This document shows, piece after piece, positions 38,139-48,081 of a DNA stretch of 64,000 nucleotides. Both the position numbers and the translations under genes were made by a program. Under the pieces are notes generated by a model. The model searched no databases. It was given only the letters and a program-made list of their open reading frames with translations, and was not told the origin of the DNA. Source of the DNA: an uncultured Pelagibacteraceae bacterium (GTDB lineage Bacteria; Pseudomonadota; Alphaproteobacteria; Pelagibacterales; Pelagibacteraceae); NCBI GenBank assembly GCA_902558545.1, contig CACEEJ010000002.1, forward strand, positions 33,276-97,275, read 5' to 3'. Positions within the stretch are counted from its first letter, which is position 1. Each line of letters opens with the position of its first letter.

Positions 38139-39050
38139 ATGCTATCAAGTAAAGAAATTATATGCCCAAATAACCTTCTGGATTTAGCTCATAAAAAAAA
38201 AGGTGTTAAAGTTGCTGTTGTAAATGCAGGAAAACCTTTGCCAATGTTATCCATTCAAGATGCGGTAAATGAAAATCTAATTGAACCTATTTTTATTGGT
38301 CATGAAGTTGAAATACAAAAATGTGCTGAAGATATTAAATGGGATATTTCTAAATACGAACTTATTCATGAACCTGTAGAGAATGATACGGCTAAAATTG
38401 CTGCTAAACTTGCAAGTGAAGAAAAGATTAAAATAATTGTCAAAGGACACATTCATACTGATGTTCTTATGAAAGAGGTTTTAAAACGTGAATATAATTT
38501 GTTGGGCAAAACAAGACTAAGTCATATTTGGCATATGAGTATTGGCAAAGATGATAAACCGCTAATAATCACTGATGGAGCATTAAATGTATTGCCCAAT
38601 GTAAAAACTAAAATGCATATCTTGAAAAATGTAATAAATTTTTCACACAGAATAGGAATAGAAAGACCAAAAATATCTGTTTTATCAGCAACAGAGGAAG
38701 TTTTAGAAAGTGTACAAAGTTCAATTGAAGCAGCAGAAATTACAAAGTTAGCTAAAGAAGAAAATTTAAATGCTGATGTTTTTGGTCCTTTAGCATTTGA
38801 TAATAGTATTTCAAAAAAATCAGCAGCAATAAAAGGAATTAAAAATTTAGTTGCTGGTGAGGCAGATGTATTGTTAGTGCCGAGTGTAGAAACTGGAAAT
38901 GCTTTGGTAAAAATGCTTATCTATTTTAGTGGTGCATGTGCCGCAGGGGTTGTCGTTGGTGGGAAAGTTCCTGTGGTTATAACTAGCAGATCTGATGAAG
39001 CTCAGGCACGATTAGCTTCTATTGCAGCTGCCGTTGTTGCATTAGATTAA
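38139..39050 (+). CDS. Phosphate acetyl/butyryltransferase family
   Basis: IVKGHIHTDVLMKEVL, ITDGALNVLPN, VPSVETGNALVKML, ITSRSDEAQARLASIA. Confidence 0.85.
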   Translation: MLSSKEIICPNNLLDLAHKKKGVKVAVVNAGKPLPMLSIQDAVNENLIEPIFIGHEVEIQKCAEDIKWDISKYELIHEPVENDTAKIAAKLASEEKIKIIVKGHIHTDVLMKEVLKREYNLLGKTRLSHIWHMSIGKDDKPLIITDGALNVLPNVKTKMHILKNVINFSHRIGIERPKISVLSATEEVLESVQSSIEAAEITKLAKEENLNADVFGPLAFDNSISKKSAAIKGIKNLVAGEADVLLVPSVETGNALVKMLIYFSGACAAGVVVGGKVPVVITSRSDEAQARLASIAAAVVALD

Positions 39051-39125
39051 TTCTAAGTTAAGCAAACCTATTGAATTCGTAGCTTTTATACTCTATTAAA
39101 GAGGCTCAAAAAAAAGGAAGCGATA

Positions 39126-40412
39126 ATGGCAATACAATATTTAAAAAAATCACCAAAAACATCATCAACAGATGACACCAAAACAAGAGAGATAGTTGAA
39201 AATATTTTAAAAGATATTGAAAAAACTAAAGAAGAAGGCTGTAAGGAGCTTTCAAAAAAATTTGATAAATTTGAGGGTGATGTAATCGTTTCCAAAGAAA
39301 AAATTGAAGAGATTAAAAAAAGTTTAGATCAAAAAACTAAAGATGACGTTCAGTTTTCTCATGAAAGAGTTAGAAAATTTGCAGAAGCCCAATTAAAAAA
39401 TTATGGACAAGATTTTGAAGTTGAGCTTTCTGAGGGTTTGTATGCTGGTCAAAAATTAATTCCTGTAAATACTGCTGGATGTTATGTTCCTGCTGGTAGA
39501 TACGCACACATCGCATCTGCTGTGATGAGTGTAACAACTGCAAAAGTTGCTGGTGTTAAAAATATTCTTGTATGTAGCTCACCAAAACCAGGTGTTGGGG
39601 TCCATCCCACTATTGTTTATACAGCTGATCTTTGTGGTGCAGATGTAATAATGAACTTAGGTGGAGTACAAGCAATTGCAGCTATGACAAATGGTTTATT
39701 TGGAAATGCGCCTGCTGACATTTTAGTAGGTCCAGGTAATCAATTTGTTGCTGAAGCAAAAAGAATTTTATTTGGTAAAGTTGGAATAGATTTGTTTGCA
39801 GGGCCAACTGAAATTGCAATAATCGCTGATGAAACTGCTGATCCAGAAATTGTAGCAGTAGATTTAGTTGGTCAAGCTGAGCATGGCTATAATTCACCTG
39901 CTTGGTTATATACAACAAGTAAAGACCTAGCAGAAAAAGTAATGAAAAGAGTTCCAGAATTAATTGCTGAATTACCAGAATTACCAAGAACAAATGCTGA
40001 AGCAGCTTGGAGAGATTATGGTGAAGTAGTGTTATGTGATACTGATGAAGAGATGGCTAAAATTAGTGATGAATATGCACCTGAGCACTTAGAGGTACAA
40101 ACAAAGAATTTAGATTGGTTCCACAACAGACTAAAAAATTATGGTTCTTTATTTGTTGGTGAAGAAACAACGGTTGCTTATGGAGATAAATGTTCAGGAA
40201 CAAATCATATTTTACCTACGAAAGGAGCTGGAAGATATACAGGTGGTTTATTTGTAGGAAAATTTATCAAAACACTAAGTTTCCAAAGAATGACAAAAGA
40301 ATCTACAGAATTAGTTGGAGCTGCAGCTGCAAGACTTTCAAGATACGAGGGTATGGAAGCACATGCAAGAACTGGTGACGTAAGATTGAAAAAATACGGA
40401 TATAAAGGTTAA
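39126..40412 (+). CDS. Histidinol dehydrogenase superfamily; sulfopropanediol 3-dehydrogenase (HpsN)-like
   Basis: AGPTEIAIIADETADPEIVAVDLVGQAEHG, CSGTNHILPTKGAGRYTGGLFVGKFIKTLSFQRMT; no his genes nearby. Confidence 0.8.
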   Translation: MAIQYLKKSPKTSSTDDTKTREIVENILKDIEKTKEEGCKELSKKFDKFEGDVIVSKEKIEEIKKSLDQKTKDDVQFSHERVRKFAEAQLKNYGQDFEVELSEGLYAGQKLIPVNTAGCYVPAGRYAHIASAVMSVTTAKVAGVKNILVCSSPKPGVGVHPTIVYTADLCGADVIMNLGGVQAIAAMTNGLFGNAPADILVGPGNQFVAEAKRILFGKVGIDLFAGPTEIAIIADETADPEIVAVDLVGQAEHGYNSPAWLYTTSKDLAEKVMKRVPELIAELPELPRTNAEAAWRDYGEVVLCDTDEEMAKISDEYAPEHLEVQTKNLDWFHNRLKNYGSLFVGEETTVAYGDKCSGTNHILPTKGAGRYTGGLFVGKFIKTLSFQRMTKESTELVGAAAARLSRYEGMEAHARTGDVRLKKYGYKG

Positions 40413-41671
40413 TTTTTATTTAACACTAAGTCTAAATAAAGAGCTGCTGACCAGGAAAAATTCTTGGCCCCCATAGGTTTAGCACTTTTTCGGGTATAAT
40501 ATTCGTGAAAACCATTTGCCTCTATCATTTGTATCGTTTTTCTTTTAATTTTTTTTGAAAAAGAATTGTCTTTATTCATTAATCCTTTGTAAATAAACCA
40601 ATTACAGTTCACCCAAATCGGACCCCTCCAATACCTTTTTTCCTCAAAACTTTTATGATTGGGTTTGATTGAAGAAAAAAAATATTTATCATTTTTATTG
40701 TGATTTTTAAGACTTTTAATTAATTTCTTATTAATTAAATCGTTATTTAAATCTGCAAAAAGAATAAAATAATTTGTAATCGAAGGTACATAAATTTTTT
40801 TCTTATTTCTTATATCCTTTGAATAAAAAGCTTCTTTCTTTTTGTCATACAACTTTAAAATATTTTTTTCAGTAATTTTGATATAATTACTTATTTTAGA
40901 ACTCTTTAGATTAAACTTATTTAATATTTGAATAAGATCTTTGTTAGCTTTTAAAAATAAAGAATTAAATCCAACATCTACGACATTAAATAAAGAAGAT
41001 TTAAAAATTTTTTTAGGATTATATTTTTTTTTTCTTAAATTATTCTTAATAGATACATATCTATCATAGTCTATATTAAGAGGTCTATGATCTGGATTTA
41101 CAAGTTTATTATCTGCTCTTTTATATTTTAAATTTTTTTCAATAGTTACTTTTTCCATTGGTTCATCCCAAATAGGAGAATTATCATATCCACTTTCCCA
41201 AGGATGAAGAATTGAAACTAGCCCAGTTTTCTTCGGATCTCTAAATTTAATAAACCATTCATGAAATCTAATTATTTTTTTTACAATTTTTTTTACTTCT
41301 TTAGTTTGTTTATTAGATATTTTGTTTTTATCTAAAATCAATTTCAAAATAGTTGATAAAATAGGTGGCTGAGTAATACCTGATGAATGAATTTTATTAC
41401 CACAATTCCAAGCAGTATAATTTGGATAATAGTTTGTATTCGTATCATGAAATAATATGTGAGGAACCATGCCATCTTTCCACTGACCATCTAGCAATGT
41501 TGTTATTTCTTTAAGCGCATGGTTTAAATTAAAATAAGAATAACCTAGTGCTATAAACGCAGAGTCCCAATTCCATTGAGCTGGGTAAAGCTTATTATTT
41601 GTAGGTAAGGTATACCCTTTTCTTCTGTTACCTAGTAAGGTCTTTTGAGCCCTATTAATTAAATTTCTCAT
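40409..41671 (-). CDS. Intracellular glycoside hydrolase, MGH1/GH63-trehalase-like (alpha/alpha)6 fold
   Basis: AQWNWDSAFIALGYS, GQWKDGMVPH, PWESGYDNSPIWD, RGPIWVNCNWFIYKGL; no signal peptide. Confidence 0.82.
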   Translation of the reverse strand: MRNLINRAQKTLLGNRRKGYTLPTNNKLYPAQWNWDSAFIALGYSYFNLNHALKEITTLLDGQWKDGMVPHILFHDTNTNYYPNYTAWNCGNKIHSSGITQPPILSTILKLILDKNKISNKQTKEVKKIVKKIIRFHEWFIKFRDPKKTGLVSILHPWESGYDNSPIWDEPMEKVTIEKNLKYKRADNKLVNPDHRPLNIDYDRYVSIKNNLRKKKYNPKKIFKSSLFNVVDVGFNSLFLKANKDLIQILNKFNLKSSKISNYIKITEKNILKLYDKKKEAFYSKDIRNKKKIYVPSITNYFILFADLNNDLINKKLIKSLKNHNKNDKYFFSSIKPNHKSFEEKRYWRGPIWVNCNWFIYKGLMNKDNSFSKKIKRKTIQMIEANGFHEYYTRKSAKPMGAKNFSWSAALYLDLVLNKN

Positions 41672-42864
41672 TAACCTTTCACACTTCCTGCAGTCAGACC
41701 ACTTACTAAATATTTTTCAAAATAAACAAATATGAATAGTACTGGTAATGTAACAACCACTGAGCCTGCCATTAAATATTGTCTTGGCGTTTCTGCATCT
41801 CCACTTAAATATTGGATAGCCCTTGATAATGTAAATGAATTAGGATTGTCCAAAAACATCAAAGAAAATAAAAACTCATTCCAAGCAATCATAAAAACAT
41901 ACAAAGCTACAGATGAAATTGCAGGAATGCTCAAGGGAATTATAATTTTTGTTATAATTCCAAACCAACTTAATTTATCTAAAATTGCAGCTTCCTCTAA
42001 TTCTTTAGGTATGCTTTTAAAATATCCTTGTAACATATAAATAGCTACTGGAAGAGTTGTTGCTGTATACACAATTAATAAACCTTCTATAGAGTTACGT
42101 AAGCCCAATTGACTAAATATCGTATACAATGGAATAACAAGAACGATTGCAGGGAACATGTATATTATCAGTATAGAAGTAGACAAAAATGTTTTTCCAA
42201 AGAAATTTAATCTTGCAACTGCATAAGCAGCAGGTATTGCAAAAAGAAGTGTGATAATAACTGTACCAACAGAAACAATAGTACTTGTCACTATATATTT
42301 TCCAAATTTATAAGATTTAAAAATTACGAAATAAGATTTAAATAAGTCTTTTATATCTTGTCCGAAGTTTATACTAAAATCTAAAGGATTTACCAACAAA
42401 GCTATTTGAGTTTTAAAACTTGTTACTAACATCATATAAAATGGAAAAAGTATTACAAAAGAGAAAAATAAAATTCCAAATAAAGTTAAGAAGTCGAATA
42501 AAATTACTTGTGTAGAGTGCTCTTCTTTTAAGCCTATAAAAGTATATTTGCTAATTTTATTTGTGAAAAAATATAATATTAAAAATACGCCCACATTATA
42601 CCAAATTGGTAATTTTTGTATTAAGTAACCATCACAAAAAACGAATATGGAAGAAAAAATGATTGCTTTATAAATTGATTTAATTCTGTCACCTATTCCT
42701 AAGTGAGCTAACGATATTAAAAAACCAAATATAAAAATTATTTCTATATTAAAACTATTAATACTTAAACCTTGCAATGTTGCTAATATCTTCCAAATCG
42801 AAATTAAAAAAATTAAGAAAAAAGTAGATATCAATGAAAATAATATTGTATTTTTAGTTCTCAT
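41671..42864 (-). CDS. Sugar ABC transporter permease (MalG-like) with extra N-terminal TMs
   Basis: ELEEAAILDKLSWFGIITKIIIPLSIPAI EAA loop. Confidence 0.88.
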   Translation of the reverse strand: MRTKNTILFSLISTFFLIFLISIWKILATLQGLSINSFNIEIIFIFGFLISLAHLGIGDRIKSIYKAIIFSSIFVFCDGYLIQKLPIWYNVGVFLILYFFTNKISKYTFIGLKEEHSTQVILFDFLTLFGILFFSFVILFPFYMMLVTSFKTQIALLVNPLDFSINFGQDIKDLFKSYFVIFKSYKFGKYIVTSTIVSVGTVIITLLFAIPAAYAVARLNFFGKTFLSTSILIIYMFPAIVLVIPLYTIFSQLGLRNSIEGLLIVYTATTLPVAIYMLQGYFKSIPKELEEAAILDKLSWFGIITKIIIPLSIPAISSVALYVFMIAWNEFLFSLMFLDNPNSFTLSRAIQYLSGDAETPRQYLMAGSVVVTLPVLFIFVYFEKYLVSGLTAGSVKG

Positions 42865-44113
42865 CTACTTTCTTTCCTAAAAGTTTAAAATAAAAAAACA
42901 TAAACATTAAAAGCAACACAACGATTACTATTGAAACAGCTGAGCCCATTCCAATGTCTGATATTGCAAAACCTTGTTGATAAACATTTATCGGTAAAGT
43001 TCTCGTTCCTGATGCGCCTCCAGTTAATAAAAAGACGTCCTCAAATTTATTAAAATTCCATATAAACCTAATCATGAATAAAATCGAAATCACTGCAGTA
43101 ATTTGAGGAAGCGTAATATTAAAAAATTTTTGAAAAGGACTAGCTCCGTCAACATCAGCAGCTTCATATAATTCTTTTGGAATAGCTTGAAGTCTCGCAA
43201 GAATAAATAAAAAGGCTAAAGGGAAATACCTCCAAATTTCAAACATTATAACTGTTGTAAGTGCTAACCTTAATTTAAAATCAAAACCTAAAATACTAAT
43301 TTCAATATATTTTTGTCCAAGAAGGTTTATTGGAGTTTCTATAATTTGATAATTTAATAGTAAACTATTTAACGTACCGCTATTCGGATCTAGTAGAAGT
43401 TCCCAAGTATAAGCTAAAGCTACAACTGGAGCAACATAAGGGAAAAGCAGAACACTTCTCATAAATGTTCTTCCATAAAATTTTTGATTTACCATTTGAG
43501 CAGTTAAAATACCAAATATTATTGAGCCAACTGTTCCAAAAAATGTGTAATAAAACGTTGTAAGTAATAAGTCTACAAATTCATTTTCAAATAAAACCTT
43601 TTTAAAATTTTTGAGAGTAAAGTTAGTATTAAGCAATATGTTGTCAGATTTTCCCTCTAATTTTGGTTTAATTGATTTTAGATTTTTTTTATCTATTTTT
43701 GATCCATCATTTGTTTTAAATAGTACCTGAAAATTTTCCCTATATTTAGCTGGCCAATTTCCAAATTCACATTTCAAGTTATACTTTTTGTAAGAGCATC
43801 TTGAGTCTAAATTTTCAATTTCAAAATTTTTTGGAAAATTATCTTCAAACGAAACATCTCGAATTTCTTGAATTAATGAACTATTTCTTAACTTATATAA
43901 TATTTTTATTTTAGTAGGTTCATCAGAAATAGATTTTACAATTTTTTTTGCTCTTGGTTCTGGAATTCTAATATCCTTTAATTCAACCTCTTTAAAACTA
44001 ATCCAAATATTTGCAAAAATTGGAAATAAAATTATTGAAAAAACTAAAAGGACTGCAGGTAGAGTTAGTATATATGCAGTTTTTTTTTCTGTGTTTGCTA
44101 AAGTATCATTCAT
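42854..44113 (-). CDS. Sugar ABC transporter permease (MalF-like)
   Basis: ELYEAADVDGASPFQKFFNITLPQI EAA loop; periplasmic insert. Confidence 0.88.
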   Translation of the reverse strand: MNDTLANTEKKTAYILTLPAVLLVFSIILFPIFANIWISFKEVELKDIRIPEPRAKKIVKSISDEPTKIKILYKLRNSSLIQEIRDVSFEDNFPKNFEIENLDSRCSYKKYNLKCEFGNWPAKYRENFQVLFKTNDGSKIDKKNLKSIKPKLEGKSDNILLNTNFTLKNFKKVLFENEFVDLLLTTFYYTFFGTVGSIIFGILTAQMVNQKFYGRTFMRSVLLFPYVAPVVALAYTWELLLDPNSGTLNSLLLNYQIIETPINLLGQKYIEISILGFDFKLRLALTTVIMFEIWRYFPLAFLFILARLQAIPKELYEAADVDGASPFQKFFNITLPQITAVISILFMIRFIWNFNKFEDVFLLTGGASGTRTLPINVYQQGFAISDIGMGSAVSIVIVVLLLMFMFFYFKLLGKKVDEN

Positions 44114-44148
44114 AAAAAAAGCGGATAATTTATATTATCCGCTTTTTT
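44114..44148 (-). terminator. 15-bp perfect hairpin with T tract between sugar SBP gene and malF-like gene
   Basis: AAAAAAGCGGATAAT-TTAT-ATTATCCGCTTTTTT; minus-strand T tract runs directly into malF ATG (44113). Confidence 0.9.
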
Positions 44149-44160
44149 AAAATATTTAAA

Positions 44161-45492
44161 TTATTTGAATTTAGCTAATGATTTGTTAATCATATCAACA
44201 GCTTCATCGACATCAATTTGATCATCGATATAAAGTCTAGTAATTCTATTTATAAATTGAGAATTTATGACTTTTGATGCTCTTGATAGTTCACCTTCTT
44301 TAACACCCCATCTATTTGCAGTATCTAAACCAGCTACAATATTATTAATTACATCTGGGTCGTACAGATCTGACAAAGGAGCTTTTCTATCAACTCCAAC
44401 AGGTAGTTTACTCCAAGCTTTTGTGAAAGCTTCAGGGTCGCTTGAATTTCCTCTTCTTACAGGAAATTTACCTTCTGGAGCTATCGATAATGTGCTTGTG
44501 TAACCTTCTTCCATTGAGTACATGATAAATTGTTTAGCTTCATCTGTATCAGCATCAGCTGTTATACCAAAATATCTAACATCTGCCCATGCAGCGCCTT
44601 TTTTATTACTAGGTCCACTAAAATTAGTTATAAAACCAGTTTTAGAAGCTAGTTCAGGTGATGTAGGATCGCTGTTAATTGTTGGTGGAGCCGAGTCTCT
44701 TAAACCAGCAAGCTCATCCATAATGAACGGAGACCAAATAATCATTGGAGTTTTTCCTGCAAAGTAAAGTGCTCTAGATTGTTTCCAGTACAATTCTCCT
44801 GGAGGACTTGCTTTTGCAATTACTTTATAAAACTCTAATGCTTCTTTTAGTTTTTTACCTTGTTTCTTGATACCACCCTTTTTAACAATATTAACCCCAT
44901 TTGCTAAAAGAACGTGCTCTAAAACTTGACTCATGAAATTTTCATCAGTTTTAGTTGCAGCAACAAAACCAAACATTCCGTTTTGTTTTGATAGCTTCTC
45001 AACAGCAGCTACAATGTTTGCATAGCTTGTTGGTGGTGCTAAATCTGCATTTTCAAAAAGGTCTTTTCTATAAACAACCATTTGTGTCCATCCATCAACT
45101 GGAACGGCTGCAATTTTTGAACCTTTTTTTGCCATGTTAAGTGCACCTGGTGCAAATGTATCTTTACCTAATTCTTTAACAACATCATTATTAGCATCGA
45201 CATCTAAAATTCCTGCTTCAGCCCATGGTAATACATATTGCAAAGTATGATAGATCACATCCGGTAAGTCACCTGCTGCTGCAGCAGCTGTAGCTCTAGT
45301 TCCCAAATCTTTTTCTTCTACTGGGATCACATCTACTTTAATACCTGTTTTAGCTTCAAAAGCTTTAGCCATTTCCTCTTGCTTAGCCATTCGGGCAGGC
45401 TGAACTTCTGTAGTCCAAAACTTTATGTCTGCGTAAACAATATTCGAAATAAAAATCGAAATTACGCAAAACATCTTTATTATATTTTTCAT
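44161..45492 (-). CDS. Sugar ABC transporter substrate-binding protein
   Basis: Signal peptide; IKFWTTEVQPARMAKQEEMAKAFEAKTGIKVDVIPVEEKDLG. Confidence 0.9.
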   Translation of the reverse strand: MKNIIKMFCVISIFISNIVYADIKFWTTEVQPARMAKQEEMAKAFEAKTGIKVDVIPVEEKDLGTRATAAAAAGDLPDVIYHTLQYVLPWAEAGILDVDANNDVVKELGKDTFAPGALNMAKKGSKIAAVPVDGWTQMVVYRKDLFENADLAPPTSYANIVAAVEKLSKQNGMFGFVAATKTDENFMSQVLEHVLLANGVNIVKKGGIKKQGKKLKEALEFYKVIAKASPPGELYWKQSRALYFAGKTPMIIWSPFIMDELAGLRDSAPPTINSDPTSPELASKTGFITNFSGPSNKKGAAWADVRYFGITADADTDEAKQFIMYSMEEGYTSTLSIAPEGKFPVRRGNSSDPEAFTKAWSKLPVGVDRKAPLSDLYDPDVINNIVAGLDTANRWGVKEGELSRASKVINSQFINRITRLYIDDQIDVDEAVDMINKSLAKFK

Positions 45493-45636
45493 TTCCCCTC
45501 CTATTAATATTTAAAACTATATTAAAATGATTCTATTTAGCAAATACAAGACTGACACATATCAGGTATGTGATTGATACATATTAATTACTCAAAAAAA
45601 TGGGAAAAATTTGAAATTAGTCAATTATAGGTTGTG

Positions 45637-46692
45637 TTATGATTTTACTCTTTTTCTATTTTCATCAAAAATAAAAATGTCATTTAGATCAAAACCCATG
45701 GAACTTCCTATTTCAACATTGCTTGGAATTTTTGCACTTAATTGGTGTTCATCTTTTTTCATATATGCAATTTTTTCATTACCAAGATTTTCAATTAATT
45801 CTATTTCAGGATTAAAAGTGAATTTTGTATTCTGAATTGCTTTTAAATGTTCGGGTCTAATACCCACAAAATGTTTTGATTTTTTTAATTTTAAATTATT
45901 AAATTGAATTTCATTACCTAACAATTTAATTGTGTTTTCTGAAACAACATTTTCCTCGTTTACTTCTAAAATATTCATTTTGGGTGTGCCTATAAATTGT
46001 GCAACAAAAATATTTGCTGGATCATTATAAATTTCCTCAGGAGTGCCAACCTGCTCAATATTACCTTGATTTAAAATAACTATTCGGTCTGCTAGTGTCA
46101 TAGCTTCTACTTGGTCATGAGTTACATAAATCATATTTGTTTTAATTTGATTATGTAATTTAGATATTTCAACTCTCATTTCTGCTCTCAATGCTGCATC
46201 AAGATTAGATAAAGGTTCATCAAACAAAAAAATTTTTGGATTTCTTGTAATGGCTCTTCCTATCGCCACTCTTTGTCTTTGACCTCCAGATAATTGTTTT
46301 GGTTTTCTCTCTAGTAGTTCTTCAATTTTTAGAATTTTTGCTGCCTGCATTACTTTTGTATTGATTTCTTCCTTTGGTCTTTTTTCAATTTTTAAACCAA
46401 AAGACATATTTTCATATACATTCATATGTGGATAAAGAGCGTAAGATTGAAAAACCATTGCAGTTTGACGTTTTGAAGGATGAAGTTCATTAATTTTTTG
46501 ATCATTAATAAATATTTCGCCATCATCTATTTTTTCTAATCCTGCAATCATCCTAAGAAGAGTTGATTTTCCACATCCTGATGGTCCTACCAAAACAAGA
46601 AATTCATCTTCCTTACCTTGGAGATTAAAATCTTTAATTATCTTATTAGTACCAAATGATTTATGTACACCAGTAAATTTTATGCTTGCCAT
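45637..46692 (-). CDS. Sugar ABC transporter ATP-binding protein (MalK/UgpC-like)
   Basis: GPSGCGKSTLLRMIAGLE, LSGGQRQRVAIGRAI, VGIRPEHL. Confidence 0.93.
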   Translation of the reverse strand: MASIKFTGVHKSFGTNKIIKDFNLQGKEDEFLVLVGPSGCGKSTLLRMIAGLEKIDDGEIFINDQKINELHPSKRQTAMVFQSYALYPHMNVYENMSFGLKIEKRPKEEINTKVMQAAKILKIEELLERKPKQLSGGQRQRVAIGRAITRNPKIFLFDEPLSNLDAALRAEMRVEISKLHNQIKTNMIYVTHDQVEAMTLADRIVILNQGNIEQVGTPEEIYNDPANIFVAQFIGTPKMNILEVNEENVVSENTIKLLGNEIQFNNLKLKKSKHFVGIRPEHLKAIQNTKFTFNPEIELIENLGNEKIAYMKKDEHQLSAKIPSNVEIGSSMGFDLNDIFIFDENRKRVKS

Positions 46693-46717
46693 TTAATTCT
46701 CTATATTTTCAAGAATA

Positions 46718-47470
46718 TTAATCTAAAAAATTTTTTATTAAAATATTAAATTTATCCGGTTGTTCTAAATGAACATTGTGACAACATCCTTTAAAGATTT
46801 CTAAACGGCTATTTTTAATATTTTTATTCAATGTATCAACCTGATCAAAATTATAAGATATATCTTTATCTCCCCAAATAATTAAAGTTTCATTTTTGAT
46901 ATTTTTTAAATTATCAATTCCTCTCCAATTTTTCATAGCAACCAGAGCATTATCAGCTGTTTCTACAGAAACATTACTCACAGCATTTTCACATAAAAAA
47001 TAATTCTTATCTTTATCACCTTTCACAAACCATTTTGGTGGAACTCTTGAAAATGAAACTTTTGTTCCATCTTTTTTTAATTTTTCTCTTGTTTCATCCA
47101 TTGTTTCAAATCTTCCAGGAATATCTCCTATTGATCCTGTAGCAAAACAAATTAATTTATTTACTCTCTCACCAACAATTTTTGTTATTTCTTGAACAAT
47201 CATTCCTCCCATGGAATGACCAATTAAATTAAATTTATCAATTTTTTTTTGATTAAGTATTTCAATTATTTTATTCGCCATATCATTAATAGAGTTTAAA
47301 GATTTTGCATTATAACTTTCACCAAATCCAGGTAAAGCAGGTGCTATAACCCTATAATATTTTGAGAAATAGTTTTTTTGAAAACACCACATTTCAGACG
47401 AACCAAGATATCCATGTACAAAAACAAATGGAAAACCTTTTCCTAAATCGTCTACATAAATATCATTCAT
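46718..47470 (-). CDS. Alpha/beta hydrolase
   Basis: GHSMGGMIVQE nucleophile elbow; VHGYLGSSEMW. Confidence 0.85.
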   Translation of the reverse strand: MNDIYVDDLGKGFPFVFVHGYLGSSEMWCFQKNYFSKYYRVIAPALPGFGESYNAKSLNSINDMANKIIEILNQKKIDKFNLIGHSMGGMIVQEITKIVGERVNKLICFATGSIGDIPGRFETMDETREKLKKDGTKVSFSRVPPKWFVKGDKDKNYFLCENAVSNVSVETADNALVAMKNWRGIDNLKNIKNETLIIWGDKDISYNFDQVDTLNKNIKNSRLEIFKGCCHNVHLEQPDKFNILIKNFLD

Positions 47471-48072
47471 AGTATTTCCTTAATTATATATAAAACCAAA
47501 ATACTCATAAAAGTTATAATAAATATGTTAATAATTCTCCAAACTTTTTTACTTTTAGCATATTTAGATAAATAGTTTGACAAATAACCTAAAGCAAAAA
47601 AAAATAAAAATGAAGCTATAGCTGCACCTATCCCAAAAGCTATTTTTTGATTTAACAAATAATTTTTAGAAAAATTCCCAAGGAAAAAAACTGTGTCTGA
47701 ATAAACATGCGGATTTAGGTAAGTAAATCCAAGAGTTTTTATAAATATATTTATTTTTGAAATATTTGTTAGATCATTACTAAAATTTATATCTGAATAA
47801 TGAGTTTTTATTTTTGAAAAAATGAAGTGAAATAAAAATAATATAAGAAGTATATTTAATATTAATTCAACTGTTTGATTAAAAAGTTGATTAAAATAAT
47901 GAAAAAGAAAGATACCTAAAAATATTAAAATTAAGTCAGATATTGAGCATATTAAACAGACAAGAAATACATGTTGTTTTTTTAAACCTTGTTCAATGAC
48001 AAAAATATTTTGAGCACCAATAGCTAAAATTAAACTTAATCCTGTAAAAAATCCTAATAAAGCATATTCCAT
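47467..48072 (-). CDS. LysE/ArgO family amino-acid exporter
   Basis: GFFTGLSLILAIGAQNIFVIEQGLKKQH, TYLNPHVYSDTVFFLG. Confidence 0.9.
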   Translation of the reverse strand: MEYALLGFFTGLSLILAIGAQNIFVIEQGLKKQHVFLVCLICSISDLILIFLGIFLFHYFNQLFNQTVELILNILLILFLFHFIFSKIKTHYSDINFSNDLTNISKINIFIKTLGFTYLNPHVYSDTVFFLGNFSKNYLLNQKIAFGIGAAIASFLFFFALGYLSNYLSKYAKSKKVWRIINIFIITFMSILVLYIIKEIL

Positions 48073-48081
48073 TAAGACAAA

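Noticed and set aside
45556-45572. CACATA-TCAGG-TATGTG inverted repeat upstream of the sugar SBP gene, possible operator
   Set aside because: Only 6-bp arms, no second copy of clear identity and no cognate LacI/ROK-type regulator in the window; too weak to report as a site.
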